Shown here: positions 18,172-27,719 of the stretch, one piece after another
How the letters are laid out: every line of letters starts with the position of its first letter
Numbering within the stretch: position 1 is the stretch's first letter
Source of the DNA: Bacillus sp. JCM 19058
GTDB taxonomy: Bacteria; Bacillota; Bacilli; Bacillales_H; Bacillaceae_D
DNA length: 53,924 nt
Direction: 5' to 3'
Assembly (NCBI GenBank): GCA_001310555.1
Contig: BAXO01000030.1
Coordinates: 1-53,924 of the forward strand
The notes under the pieces: generated by a model
Told to the model about the DNA's origin: nothing
Seen by the model: the letters and a program-made list of their open reading frames with translations, nothing else
The model's database searches: none
Position numbers and translations under genes: made by a program

Positions 18172-20801
18172 TTATTCATTCGCCAGAAGTTGCTTGTATA
18201 ATTGGATGACATCATTTGCAATTCCTAGCTTATAACCTTCAGAGGTATGACGGATCTGCTGCTGTTCATCTACTACATAGACGATTGGCCGTTCTTTTTC
18301 GTGCTTATGTGTTGCAGGCATATGCTGACGAATGGTCGCCAAGACATCATCGGTAGCCGTTTCCTTAAAGAAGGAGAGATGGTTCGGTAAATTACCTTCT
18401 TGCTGAAGGGTGTGAACAGTTGACCATTTCTCTTCACGGACTAAGCAGTTGATGCGAATATTTAACGATTCCCATTCAGCCTTCATTTCTCGTAATTCAC
18501 GAAGAAGATGCTTAGATGGCTCACGGTCTGGTTCCAGCCAAACAAATGTCGTGCCTTTTGCTCCAGTATAATTTGAAAGGGTTTGTATCTGCCCATCTGC
18601 CGCTTCAACCTCATAGTTTAGGCTAGCACTAGCCAGAACAGGCGCTACCGATTCATCAATTGGGAAGGTGAACGTGATTAGGCGATCTGTATCTGCTATT
18701 ACTTCAAAGAAATACAGCTTCAGCAACGTTGTCCCATCCTTTAATCTTGTGCTCGCTGTTATCCGATAATGACCAATTGGCAGCTCTAGCTGAATTTTTT
18801 CGGCTTCGTTAAACTGATAAAATAAGGATTCATAGAAGCCTTCTGAAAACCGAGCAATGGTAAAGTTTTTGAAATACTGGATCTGAGCATCAGCTTGAAA
18901 GGAAATGGTACTCGTTGGTTCGATCGCTTTTGCTGTTGACCTGTCTGCTTCTGTTTGGCTGTCCTGGAATTGAACCTGCTGCCAAACGCCATCCTTGAAA
19001 AATTGCGGACGTTTATCACTTGGATCAAGCCGTGCAGGAATCCCGATGCTCCTAGCAATTGCAACAAATAAAATGTCTCGAGATGGTGCATCACCTTTTT
19101 TCAATTGAAAGCTCCCTGCTGGTGTGGCCGATCCTCGATAGTAATTAATCTCCGGAATGACGTCAAATTCCTGATCAAGCTTTTCAACTAAAAGAAGCGG
19201 GTTGGTACGGAATGCGGTGCTTGCTTTAACTCCTAATGCCTCAGTGAAAGAAGCGCGATACGGTGTCAGCATTTCAAAGTCGACACGTGGTCGAAGAATA
19301 TAGTCTGCAAATTGGTCATCATTAAGCTTCTCGCTCGTTGAATCCTTCAACTTCATAGCATAGCTAGGTGCTCGTGTAAAGTTGGGCGGAATGTATCGGT
19401 CAAATCCTTCTCATTTAAAACCTCGAGCAAGCGTAAGCTCCACTCGCCATATTCGGTAACCGCTTCACGAAGAAAAGCGGCAATTTCTTGACTGTTTCCA
19501 CGAGCAGGCTGCAATACCTTCCACACTCGAGCAGCGGGTAATGAGCACTCAACTGCTAACTTCTCAGCATCAGCTTCGGTTAAGAAGGTGGCTTCATAGC
19601 TGGCGCGAATCGCTGCTCCTTCTTTGACACGTTCGTCATGCTGTGCTCGCTCTTCTGCTGTAATGGAAATGCTTGAATCGTCGTTCCGATCTGATGGCGG
19701 CACCATTTTGAAGGAGAGCTCACCCTCATCTTGGAGCTCTTTCGTTAAAGTAAGCGTCAGCTCATCAGCCTTATTCACCTCATATTTGGCAAATGCCCAG
19801 CCCTTTGCTCCAGCGGCACATACATAGATATCACCAAGACCGACAGATGCTTCGACAATTCCGTTTTCATCTGTATCCATCTTTAAAATAGGACGCAGCC
19901 CGCCAAAGTTGAATAATTGAAACTGAACCTTAGCCTGAGCCGGTGCGCCATTTTCGTCGATCACCTTAATCTTCGCTTTTTTTCGTTTTTGCATAGAGTC
20001 CCGTTAGGTTTAGCTCTGAGAACCAAGGGTGAGCTAATGTGACTTCTTCAGGCCCATGATAGTTCGCACTGAGACGAGTATGAACAAGAATGGCTCGCTG
20101 TGCTGGCTTCTGAAACCACCCTTGATTGAGGCAAGGCTCAGGCTCGCAGGCACCGAAAAAATGCCACTTGCCATCTGCCCAGGCCTCTACCCAGGCATGG
20201 TTTGAATCGGAATGAGCCCAAAGGGGCGTATAAACCTGTCTTGCAGGGATCCCAATGCTCCGCAGGCAGCCACGGCAAGCGTAGACTGCTCACCGCAACG
20301 CCCGAGTGCAGTACGGATTAACGTCAACGGGGAGACCGTTCGGCGGTCATTTCCTACATAATTGGCTTTCTCGTGACACCAGTGATTCGTTTCCAGGATG
20401 GCCTCCTCCATGGTCATGTCCTTGACGCGTGGATAAATCTCTTCAAATAGCAACCCTCGAATATCCTCAATATTTTCGTTATTTACTCTGTAAGGAAGAA
20501 CAAAATGAAGAAAGATTGAGGCTGGGACACGAGTTCCCCATGAGACGTTCTGTTGAATATGTAATGTTTTTCTGACGTGCTCCAGAAATAGGCTGCCAGA
20601 ATAATCGGCTAAATCATTTAAGGGCATATAGGCATACAAATAGCGTAAGGCGAGCTCCTCATCTGTTGTTAATTCTTCATCAAATAGCCCAAAGAGTTCC
20701 TGCTCCTTCTCACTTGCCAGCTCTCGTTTATAGCGAAACTTCTCATCGACCAATGCTCGTGTTTGTTGATCGAGTTCAATGAATGACGTACTAGTACTCA
20801 T
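18172..20801 (-). pseudogene. Large transglutaminase-like protein, two or three apparent frameshifts
   Basis: Joined, this is a protein of about 876 residues with a transglutaminase/peptidase core in the N-terminal third. It shows GRCGEQST (catalytic cysteine), SNHAWVEAW (histidine) and WHFFGACEPEP. An all-beta region follows (KIKVIDENGAP, transthyretin-like, after residue 270) and then a long C-terminal part with LRPRVDFEMLTPYR and a thioredoxin-like tail (FVWLEPDREPSKHLL). No signal peptide is visible. Breaks: a missing C near 20266 and T7 at 19977-19983. A third junction near 19356 has an ATGA overlap and could be a real gene boundary. The stop of the CBM9-like gene overlaps its ribosome site. 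Substrate unknown. Confidence 0.7.
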
Positions 20802-20804
20802 AGC

Positions 20805-21830
20805 TTAGTCCTCCCATACCTTTCCATCCTCACGAATGTAGAGTCGTTTTGTCCCATCAGTGCTTGGTAATGAGGCGAGGAATGTGCGTGATGTTGTTTC
20901 GAGCTTTATTTCATTTGGCAGTTCTTTGGCTAAAGAATCCTCTAGCTCAGTTGAAAATGAGCCGTGCTCTGTCCGATAAGTATGCTGCCAATAATAGACC
21001 TGGCGGAGCTGCCATTTGGCTTGTTCATTTACTGAAATCGAGGGTAACTCAGTGTCTGAGTGCTCGGCAAACCAGACATAGCCCCAGAGCTCTGGGTAAT
21101 GCATATTAATGAGTCCCATTGGTGACCAGACCCAGTTATCTTCAGGAAAAGGATTTCCGGTTGCTGGGTTACGTTTTTTCACATAGTGACCATCCTTTAC
21201 TTCGACCTGCCATTGGACCCGGGAGAAATTCACTCGCCAAAACTCTCCAGCTTTTGGTGGGCGTCCTTCTTTGGCACATTCCTTGAGAATCCGCCAAGGC
21301 ATGGCGACTTCAATGCTCCATTTCCGGTTATGCGCTCGAGCAGCGGGATCATTCAATGTTCCATCAATGTGAACAGCTGTTTTCATACCGCTAATATCCC
21401 AGCCGTTGACGCTTGGTCCTCCATCACGATAGGGCTTAATTAATAAAAGATCCCAGACCGTGTTTAGGGCGTTAATTTCAAATTCATAGTAATTATGGTT
21501 ATCGCCATCCGGATCGATAAAAATTTCGAAATCGTTATCATGAAAAATAACAGAATCTCGCTCAGTCAACGTGGCCCACAGTTCATTCTCGATTAATTCA
21601 GCACCGAAATAAAAATAATCCTCATCCCAAAGCATTTTCACTCTTGTTTGTTTTGCTGGAAGGGGTTTGATAGCGCCTTCAATATCAACAAAGTTTTCGG
21701 TCCAGGGGGCTTTCTCCCAAAATGGTTTATCAAGCCTACCGTCTAAAATGAGTTTATCTGTTGTTTTTTGACAAAGGTATCTTAGTGGGGCATAGGTTGA
21801 AATAGCTGGCTTTGGTATTGCATTCGTCAT
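20805..21830 (-). CDS. Carbohydrate-binding family 9-like protein
   Basis: Intact 341-residue protein. The N-terminal 230 or so residues match the CBM9-like fold found in xylanases and stand-alone proteins: LDGRLDKPFWEKAPWTENFV, then KMLWDEDYFYFGAELIE, the calcium/ligand acidic cluster IFIDPDGDNHNYYEFEINA, and WSIEVAMPW. The C-terminal 90 residues carry a conserved-looking tail (WQLRQVYYWQHTYR). No signal peptide is seen, so it acts in the cytoplasm or leaves by another route. AAGGATGTG precedes the ATG. It is followed after three bases by the transglutaminase-like gene, and the two form an operon. Confidence 0.82.
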   Translation of the reverse strand: MTNAIPKPAISTYAPLRYLCQKTTDKLILDGRLDKPFWEKAPWTENFVDIEGAIKPLPAKQTRVKMLWDEDYFYFGAELIENELWATLTERDSVIFHDNDFEIFIDPDGDNHNYYEFEINALNTVWDLLLIKPYRDGGPSVNGWDISGMKTAVHIDGTLNDPAARAHNRKWSIEVAMPWRILKECAKEGRPPKAGEFWRVNFSRVQWQVEVKDGHYVKKRNPATGNPFPEDNWVWSPMGLINMHYPELWGYVWFAEHSDTELPSISVNEQAKWQLRQVYYWQHTYRTEHGSFSTELEDSLAKELPNEIKLETTSRTFLASLPSTDGTKRLYIREDGKVWED

Positions 21831-21986
21831 ATACGTTCACATCCTTAAAATAAGTACAGTAGGTGATCAATGAAGTTTAGTAGGTGGCATAAAGAGGTTG
21901 TTCAAAACGTCCACAGCGCTTATCAGATGCTCCTTTTCAAGCACGCACTTAAAGAATAGAATCATAGCCGTTAAAAGTAACTTCCG

Positions 21987-22014
21987 TTGAAATCTACCTC
22001 CTATATGGTATAAC
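21987..22014 (+). promoter_or_regulatory. Possible promoter for the GH18 gene
   Basis: TTGAAA (21987-21992), 16-bp spacer, TATAAC (22009-22014). It would give a leader of about 140 bases before the ATG at 22161. Confidence 0.4.
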
Positions 22015-22048
22015 ATAGTTTTGGATCAATTGAAAAGGGATTTAGCAG

Positions 22049-22064
22049 GTCGGTTTGATCCGAC
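22049..22064. promoter_or_regulatory. Palindrome in the CBM9/GH18 divergent region
   Basis: GTCGG-N6-CCGAC lies in the leader of the GH18 gene, between two divergently transcribed glycan genes. It could be an operator. No protein is assigned. Confidence 0.3.
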
Positions 22065-22160
22065 ATGAAATGTTTACGGAAGCAAACAAGGTACATTTGA
22101 GTAGACAACGAATAGAAGAGTTTCCGAGCGCCAAGTAATCAAGAGAAGGAAGGGTTCAAC

Positions 22161-23196
22161 ATGGGGAATGAGTTTAAAATTATCGGATATGTTGGCGATA
22201 ACACATTAGCAAGCCTTCGCGGGGAGGATGCCTTAAAGTTAACACATATGAATATCGCGTTTGGCCATGTGAAGAATGACGAAATCAGCATCGAGCATTT
22301 AAAGCACCTCGATCAGCTTAAGAAGCTAAAGGCAATTAATCCAAATCTAACCATCTTACTTTCCGTTGGTGGCTGGAGTGCAGGCGGATTTTCTGAAGCG
22401 GCATCTACTGCTGCAGGCAGGCAAAAGATGGCGGAGAGTGCGGTTCGAATCGTAAGGGAGCATGAGGCGCTGGACGGCATTGATCTGGACTGGGAGTACC
22501 CTTGCTATGGAGAGGCGGGGATTGGCGCGTCTCCAGATGATAAGGAGAATTTTACATACCTTTTAAAAGAAATCAGAGAGGGCTTGGATGCATTCAAACA
22601 AGAAACAGGGAAATATGCACTTCTCACGATCGCAACAGGAGCTGACCAATATTATATTGATGGAACTGAGATGGATAAGGTTGAGCAGTATTTAGATTAT
22701 GTTCAACTTATGACTTATGATATGCGTGGCGGTTTCCAAGTACTCACGGGTCATCATACGAATTTATATACGCCAACAGGTGATTTATTCAGAATTAGTG
22801 TCGATCAATCCGTTAATCTGTTTATAAAAGCTGGTGTGCCGCCTGAAAAAAATCGTCATTGGGGCCGCCTTCTACTCACGGATGTGGAAAGAGGTACCAG
22901 ATGAGAATAATGGCTACTTACAAATGTCTCCAGGATCGGGTGGGTACGGTCCTGATTTTACAAAGCTAGCTTCTGATTATATTAATACCAATGGCTTTAA
23001 ACGCTTCTGGGATGATGAAGCGAAAGCACCGTACCTTTTTGACGGTAGCACATTCATCTCTTATGATGATGAGGAATCCATCTCACATAAATGCCACTAT
23101 GTTCAACGGGAAGGACTGGGAGGTATTATGTTCTGGGAATATAAATGTGATGAGACTTACCGCCTCTTAGACGCGATGCATCAAGCAAGAAATTAA
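22161..23196 (+). pseudogene. Glycoside hydrolase family 18 (chitinase-like), one apparent frameshift
   Basis: GH18 TIM-barrel enzyme of about 345 residues that would cut beta-1,4-linked N-acetylglucosamine chains. It has the substrate strand LLSVGGWS and the catalytic DGIDLDWEYP (DxxDxDxE) near residue 115. QLMTYDM supplies the conserved tyrosine/methionine strand and GGIMFWEYKCD the final tryptophan strand. There is no signal peptide, so it probably works on imported oligosaccharides. The A7 run at 22846-22852 has one extra base; correction joins PPEK to IVIGAAFYSR. AGAAGGAAGG precedes the ATG at 22161. Confidence 0.88.
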
Positions 23197-23212
23197 AAGG
23201 TTGTGAAGAAAA

Positions 23213-23238
23213 GCCCCAAGCGAAGTGCAGCTTGGGGC
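23213..23238. terminator. Perfect hairpin after the GH18 gene
   Basis: GCCCCAAGC (23213-23221) pairs with GCTTGGGGC (23230-23238), 17 bases after the GH18 stop. There is no T tract on the plus strand (ATTAAG follows); the T-rich flank is on the minus strand. Confidence 0.55.
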
Positions 23239-23913
23239 ATTAAGTGGCTGGAGAAAGAGTCCGGCAAAACGTAGTGGACGTATTTTACACATTAAGGGCT
23301 TAGGATATAGCAACAAGTTAGGAATCTTACGAGAAGTCTGCGGAAAGTAGAAGATCTGAGGGGGCTCTAGAGATTTCAGCACTTTTCACAGGACGTGTCA
23401 GTTTTTTAGTCGTAATTCCTTACATTTGACCGCTAGTTTTAGAAAGCTTTTTGCAGAATCTCAAAAAAAATCCTATCGAAAAATGCTTTCTGGTCATCAT
23501 CTGTCTTGACAAAGAGAGAGTCATCCCATAATCTGATGCAAATGAGAAAGGTTCGCTCATTTTTGGTAGCGCTTACAATGGATTTCTTTGTGAAAGTAGG
23601 TCGACATTTTTAATTCTTATCGCACTACTAAATGCTTCAAAATGGGCGAGGTTATCTGTTGACTATCCCATTTGTATCTTAATTCATTCTCTGTACTTAT
23701 TTGTACACTAAGTTAAGATTAAAGATAGAAAAAAAATATAAAAAAAGGACTCATAAGTACATTTTATTTCATTTTAAAGACAAATAAAAGCGTTAGTTTA
23801 AAAGTGTGGACGCTTATGCTACGATTTGAATAGAACCATCTGAAGTAAAGTGAACTATGAAGTACGGATTAGAGAAGAGTATTCAAGAACATAGAGAGGT
23901 GGAGGAGAACGTG
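23239..23913 (+). other. 675-bp regulatory region before the GH2 gene
   Basis: No gene is seen. It contains a TTGACA (23506-23511) with candidate -10 boxes CATAAT or TAATCT 15-17 bp further, a CcpA-type site at 23564-23577, and an A/T-rich tract (23700-23790). Confidence 0.4.
23564..23577. promoter_or_regulatory. Catabolite responsive element (cre-like) upstream of GH2
   Basis: Read on the minus strand the site is TGTAAGCGCTACCA, which fits the Bacillus cre consensus TGWAANCGNTNWCA at all but one position. It lies about 55 bp after the TTGACA box and 340 bp before the GH2 start, suggesting CcpA-mediated glucose repression. Confidence 0.55.
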
Positions 23914-25715
23914 ATGAGGGAAGAATACCCACGCCCGCAATTTGTACGAGCGGATTGGCAATGTTTAAATGGAGATTGGCAATTTGCTTTTGATGATCAA
24001 AAGGTTGGCTTAAGCGAAAAATGGTATGAAGAAGGATTTGAGCTTGAGAAGGTAATTCAAGTACCATTTGCTTTTCAAACGAAGTTGAGCGGTATTCAGG
24101 ATTCGGGATTCCATGATGTTGTTTGGTACAAACGAGAGTTTACCATACCAAAGGATTGGGAGGACAAGCAGATTATCCTGCATTTTGGTGCTGTTGACTA
24201 CCTAGCCGATGTGTTTGTGAACGGTCAACATGTAGGTCAGCATGAAGGCGGGCATACAAGCTTCTCTTTCAATATTACGAACGTCATCAATAAAGGTGCA
24301 GCTACGATTGTTGTGCGGGCGGAGGACCCATCGACAGATGAGACAATTCCACGCGGAAAGCAATTTTGGCAGGAAAAGTCGGCTGCGATTTGGTATACAA
24401 GGACGACGGGAATCTGGCAAACGGTATGGCTAGAGCCTGTAGAAGAAGCTCATATCAAAACAGTTCGCTATACGCCAAATGTTGATGAAGGGATCGTTGC
24501 GGTAGAATTGGAATTTTCTGATTTGGCAAACGATCAACGAGTCGAAATCGATATTTCATTTAAAGGGGAATCCGTTGTAAACGATCAAATTCAAATCAAC
24601 GAGCTTTATACTAAGCGGAGCTATGATTTGTTTAATCGCTCGATATTTAAAACCAATTTTCACAATGCAGGGTGGTGTTGGACGCCGGAAAATCCTAACT
24701 TATTCGATGTACAATTGCGACTACTTGATCAGGATGACAAACGTTTGGACACAGTCGATTCCTACTTTGGCATGAGGAAAATCCATACAGAGGATGGGGT
24801 TGTGTATTTAAATAATAAAGCTTACTATCAAAAGCTGATTTTGGATCAAGGCTATTGGAAGGAAGGGTTGCTGACAGCACCAACGGATGAAGCCTTCCGT
24901 CAGGACATTGAGCTTGCTAAACAAATGGGCTTTAATGGATGCCGCAAGCATCAAAAAGTCGAAGATCCACGTTTCTTATATTGGGCGGATCAACTTGGCT
25001 TCTTAGTATGGGGGGAGAGTGCTTCCTTTGTGTCCTATAGTAATGAGGCTGTGAGTCGTGCAGTGAATGAATGGAAGGAAATTATTCAACGTGATTATAA
25101 TCATCCATCGATCGTTACTTGGGTTCCTGTCAATGAAAGCTGGGGCGTTCCGGCGATCCATTCCAATCGTCAGCAACAGCATTATTCACAGGCGATTTAT
25201 CATTTTATCCATTCGTTAGATACGACACGTCTTGTGATTTCAAATGATGGTTGGGAAATGACGGAGACCGATATTTGTGCTATTCATAGTTACGTGGCTG
25301 GAGATGCGAATGATGAACAAAAGTATGAGGAATTTGAACGTATGTTATTAACAAAAGAGAATGTTCTCTCCTCAAGACCTTCAGGACGCATTCTGTATGT
25401 GAATGGATTTGCCCATCAAGGTGAACCCCTCATACTGACTGAATTTGGTGGCATTGGCTTCAAAGTGGGGATGATGCAGGCTGGGGCTATACAGCTGTCA
25501 GCAATAAAGAGGATTTTCTCCATGACTATCAACGAGTGATGCAGGCGGTCGATGCATCGCAGGTTTTATCCGGCTATTGCTACACACAGCTGACAGATGT
25601 GGAGCAGGAAATTAATGGTTTGCTCACGTATGATCGAAAACCAAAGTGTGATTTGTCGATTATTCGAGCGATTAATGAGGGCAGAACCGTATCGATTGAC
25701 AAGGAAGACAACTGA
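23914..25715 (+). pseudogene. Glycoside hydrolase family 2 enzyme, one apparent frameshift
   Basis: GH2 enzyme of about 600 residues (beta-galactosidase/glucuronidase-type). A jelly-roll sugar-binding domain comes first (YPRPQFVRADWQCLNGDWQF, VWYKREFTIP, GAVDYLADVFVNG), then an Ig-like domain and the TIM barrel. The acid/base glutamate lies in WVPVNESWG and the nucleophile in ILTEFGG. GGAGG is eight bases before the ATG at 23914, better than the ATG at 23857. One G seems missing in GGGG at 25467-25470; correction gives VGDDAGWGY and runs to 25715. No signal peptide. Substrate anomer not readable. Confidence 0.85.
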
Positions 25716-25783
25716 TTCGATGCGCTATGAGGCAACATAAAGGATCAAGATGACTACGATATTTTGTAAAGAGGTAAGCAGCG

Positions 25784-25830
25784 ATGAGACCCACAGTGGT
25801 TATATACGAAGGGGTCTCATTCTTTTTTTT
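25784..25830 (+). terminator. Terminator of the GH2 gene
   Basis: ATGAGACCC (25784-25792) pairs with GGGTCTCAT (25812-25820), followed by TCTTTTTTTT. Confidence 0.8.
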
Positions 25831-25889
25831 GTGAATCGTGCAAATGAAGCAGTAATAAGTCACAAAATTTTTTTAAAAAATTGATTTAA

Positions 25890-25918
25890 TTGTAAACATT
25901 TAATTGATTTAGTATAAT
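25890..25918 (+). promoter_or_regulatory. SigA promoter of the accD-like gene
   Basis: TTGTAA (25890-25895), 17-bp spacer, TATAAT (25913-25918), about 110 bases before the ATG at 26027. Confidence 0.6.
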
Positions 25919-26026
25919 GATGCATAGTAAATAAAGATTCATCTATTTCGAGAATTGTGATATTGAGATTGAACTTATGCAATCGTTTATATTTTTAGTA
26001 AAGAATTTATATAGGGAGTAAAAAAT

Positions 26027-26906
26027 ATGATTGATAATTTTTTTTAAGAGAAAAAAATAAACATATCGTAATACCAGCTAAAAATGTTAAACAAACCATC
26101 AAAAGGGATTATGACAAAGTGTAAAAAAATGTGGAATTATTCAATATTCAAAAGAGCTACAAAAAAAACTTAAAAGTATGTATATCTTGTGGATTTCATT
26201 TCAGACTGAATGCGTATGAGCGGGTTAATTTTACGGTTGATAAAGAATCATTTTTCGAATATGAGAAAGGCTTGGTTGCCTCGGACCCTTTGTCGTTCCC
26301 AGGTTATCCAGATAAGTTAGAGAAAAATAAAAAAAAGTTCAGGCTTACAAGATGCTGTAGTTACTGGTGAAGGTAAAATAGGAGGGTTTCCGATTATAAT
26401 TGCAGCCATGAGCTTCGATTTTTATGCAGGAAGTATGGGAGGAGTAGTTGGAGAAAAGCTGGTAAGAGCTATAGAGAAAGCTAAAGAAAAAAAGTATCCA
26501 CTTATTATTTTTTTCAACATCTGGAGGAGCTCGAATGGAGGAGGGGATTTTAAGCCTAATGCAAATGGCTAAGGTTAGTGTGTCTCTTTCTACATTTGAA
26601 AAAGATGGAGGTCTTTTTATTTCGGTAATAACAGATCCGACCTACGGTGGAGTTTCTGCAAGTTTTGTGATGCAAGGGGATATTATAATTGCTGAACCTA
26701 AAGCCTCCTTTGGGTTTGCTGGACGCCGTGTTATTGAGCAAACGACTGGTGAAAAATTACCATCTGAATTTCAAACCTCTGAGTCTAACTTTGAAAACGG
26801 TCAGATAGATAAAATTGTTGAGCGTAAGGAAATGAGAAATACACTTAAAAATTATCTTGAATTACATCAAATTCCTAATGATACCCCAAATAATAGTCTC
26901 AATTAG
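26027..26906 (+). pseudogene. Acetyl-CoA carboxylase carboxyltransferase beta subunit homologue, many apparent frameshifts
   Basis: Pieced together from at least seven frame changes, nearly all in A or T runs of this A/T-rich stretch. It reads as AccD: the zinc ribbon GIMTKCKKCGIIQYSKEL then VCISCGFHFRLNAYERV (four cysteines), [40 protein letters not shown] and [10 protein letters not shown]. AccD transfers carboxylate from biotin to acetyl-CoA together with AccA. No accA follows, and base composition differs from the neighbours. This suggests a second, horizontally acquired copy rather than the housekeeping gene. GGGAGTAAAAAAT precedes the ATG. Whether it is functional cannot be told from this text. 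Confidence 0.78.
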
Positions 26907-27202
26907 AATAATATCTAGCAAATCTTCAAATAACTTACCAATGGAAGTCATAATTATCTTTATCACAGGAAATAGCTCATTATCTAGTGGTGGTGTTAGA
27001 CAAGTTTACACTTATCACATATTACATAGTATGAACTGGACAGTTATTTATTGGTGGCCAGTGTCTTTAATAAGTCGTTTTACCGCTAGATTTAGAAAAA
27101 AATCTTCAAGAAAATGATATTGCTTATGCAGTGAATGAATAAATCCCCGATGAAGCGATTACTGATTTCTTTCGTGATATCGGCAACCCAGAAAAAGCTT
27201 AG
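26907..27202 (+). pseudogene. Degenerate coding remnant, ends in a terminator
   Basis: Fragments of coding sense are visible: MEVIIIFITGNSS near 26940, LDLEKNLQENDIAYAVNE near 27090, and after a TAA the same frame continues IPDEAITDFFRDIGNPEKA to a TAG inside the terminator stem. The first part is A/T-rich like the accD-like gene. The last 70 bases have the composition of the rest of the window. It may be a joined pair of gene ends or one gene with several errors. I cannot name it. Confidence 0.35.
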
Positions 27203-27239
27203 GCAGATTCAGCATGAAGAATCTCTGCCCAAGCTTTTT
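27192..27239. terminator. Bidirectional-type terminator closing the A/T-rich insert
   Basis: AAAAAGCTTAGGCAGATTC (27192-27210) pairs with the stretch ending in AAGCTTTTT (to 27239), with small bulges. A tract of A on one side and T on the other suits both directions. Confidence 0.75.
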
Positions 27240-27719
27240 ATTATGATTTCATCAGCTCAAATCGGGAGGGTGATTTTAGGACAGCAAAGGTGGAGATTAG
27301 GTGGGCGGCGATCAAGGTCTAAACGTTACTTCCAAAAATGATGCAGGAAATGTAGGTATGGACTAAGGTCCAACCACACTTTTCTAGCCAGCCATGATTA
27401 ACTAATCAAAAGCAGGTTTTTTCACATGCTTAATATAGGGTCATTTTAGTATAATACAAGCGGATTATTTCAGGACGTTTCTTGCTATAATTCATGAAAG
27501 CGGTATCATTTTTCTTTTAATTTATGCAGGTGACGTACGGCTACCTTCCACTTCTAAACGACAGTGCTTGTTATGAAGCGGGAAGAGATCAGTGTTGTCG
27601 GAACATAAGGTGACGAGGGCGTTAAAGGCGGCGCATTTCAGAATGGAGGGAATCTACTGGCTGCTAGCACTTAATGGACGGTTATTGTTGTTCTATAGAA
27701 TTCATAAGGGGGGGACAGC
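27240..27719 (+). other. 480-bp upstream region of the lipoprotein cluster
   Basis: No gene is seen. Two -10-like TATAAT boxes occur (27450-27455 and 27486-27491); the second has an extended -10 and is annotated separately. AAGGGGGG precedes the start at 27720. Confidence 0.4.
27483..27491 (+). promoter_or_regulatory. Extended -10 promoter of the first sugar-binding lipoprotein
   Basis: TGCTATAAT (TGnTATAAT) without a recognisable -35, about 230 bases before the start at 27720. Confidence 0.45.

Noticed and set aside
19353..19356. ATGA overlap as proof of two separate transglutaminase-region genes
   Set aside because: Not accepted outright: both other junctions in this gene are indels, and the family is long, so I keep a single gene but flag the boundary as uncertain.
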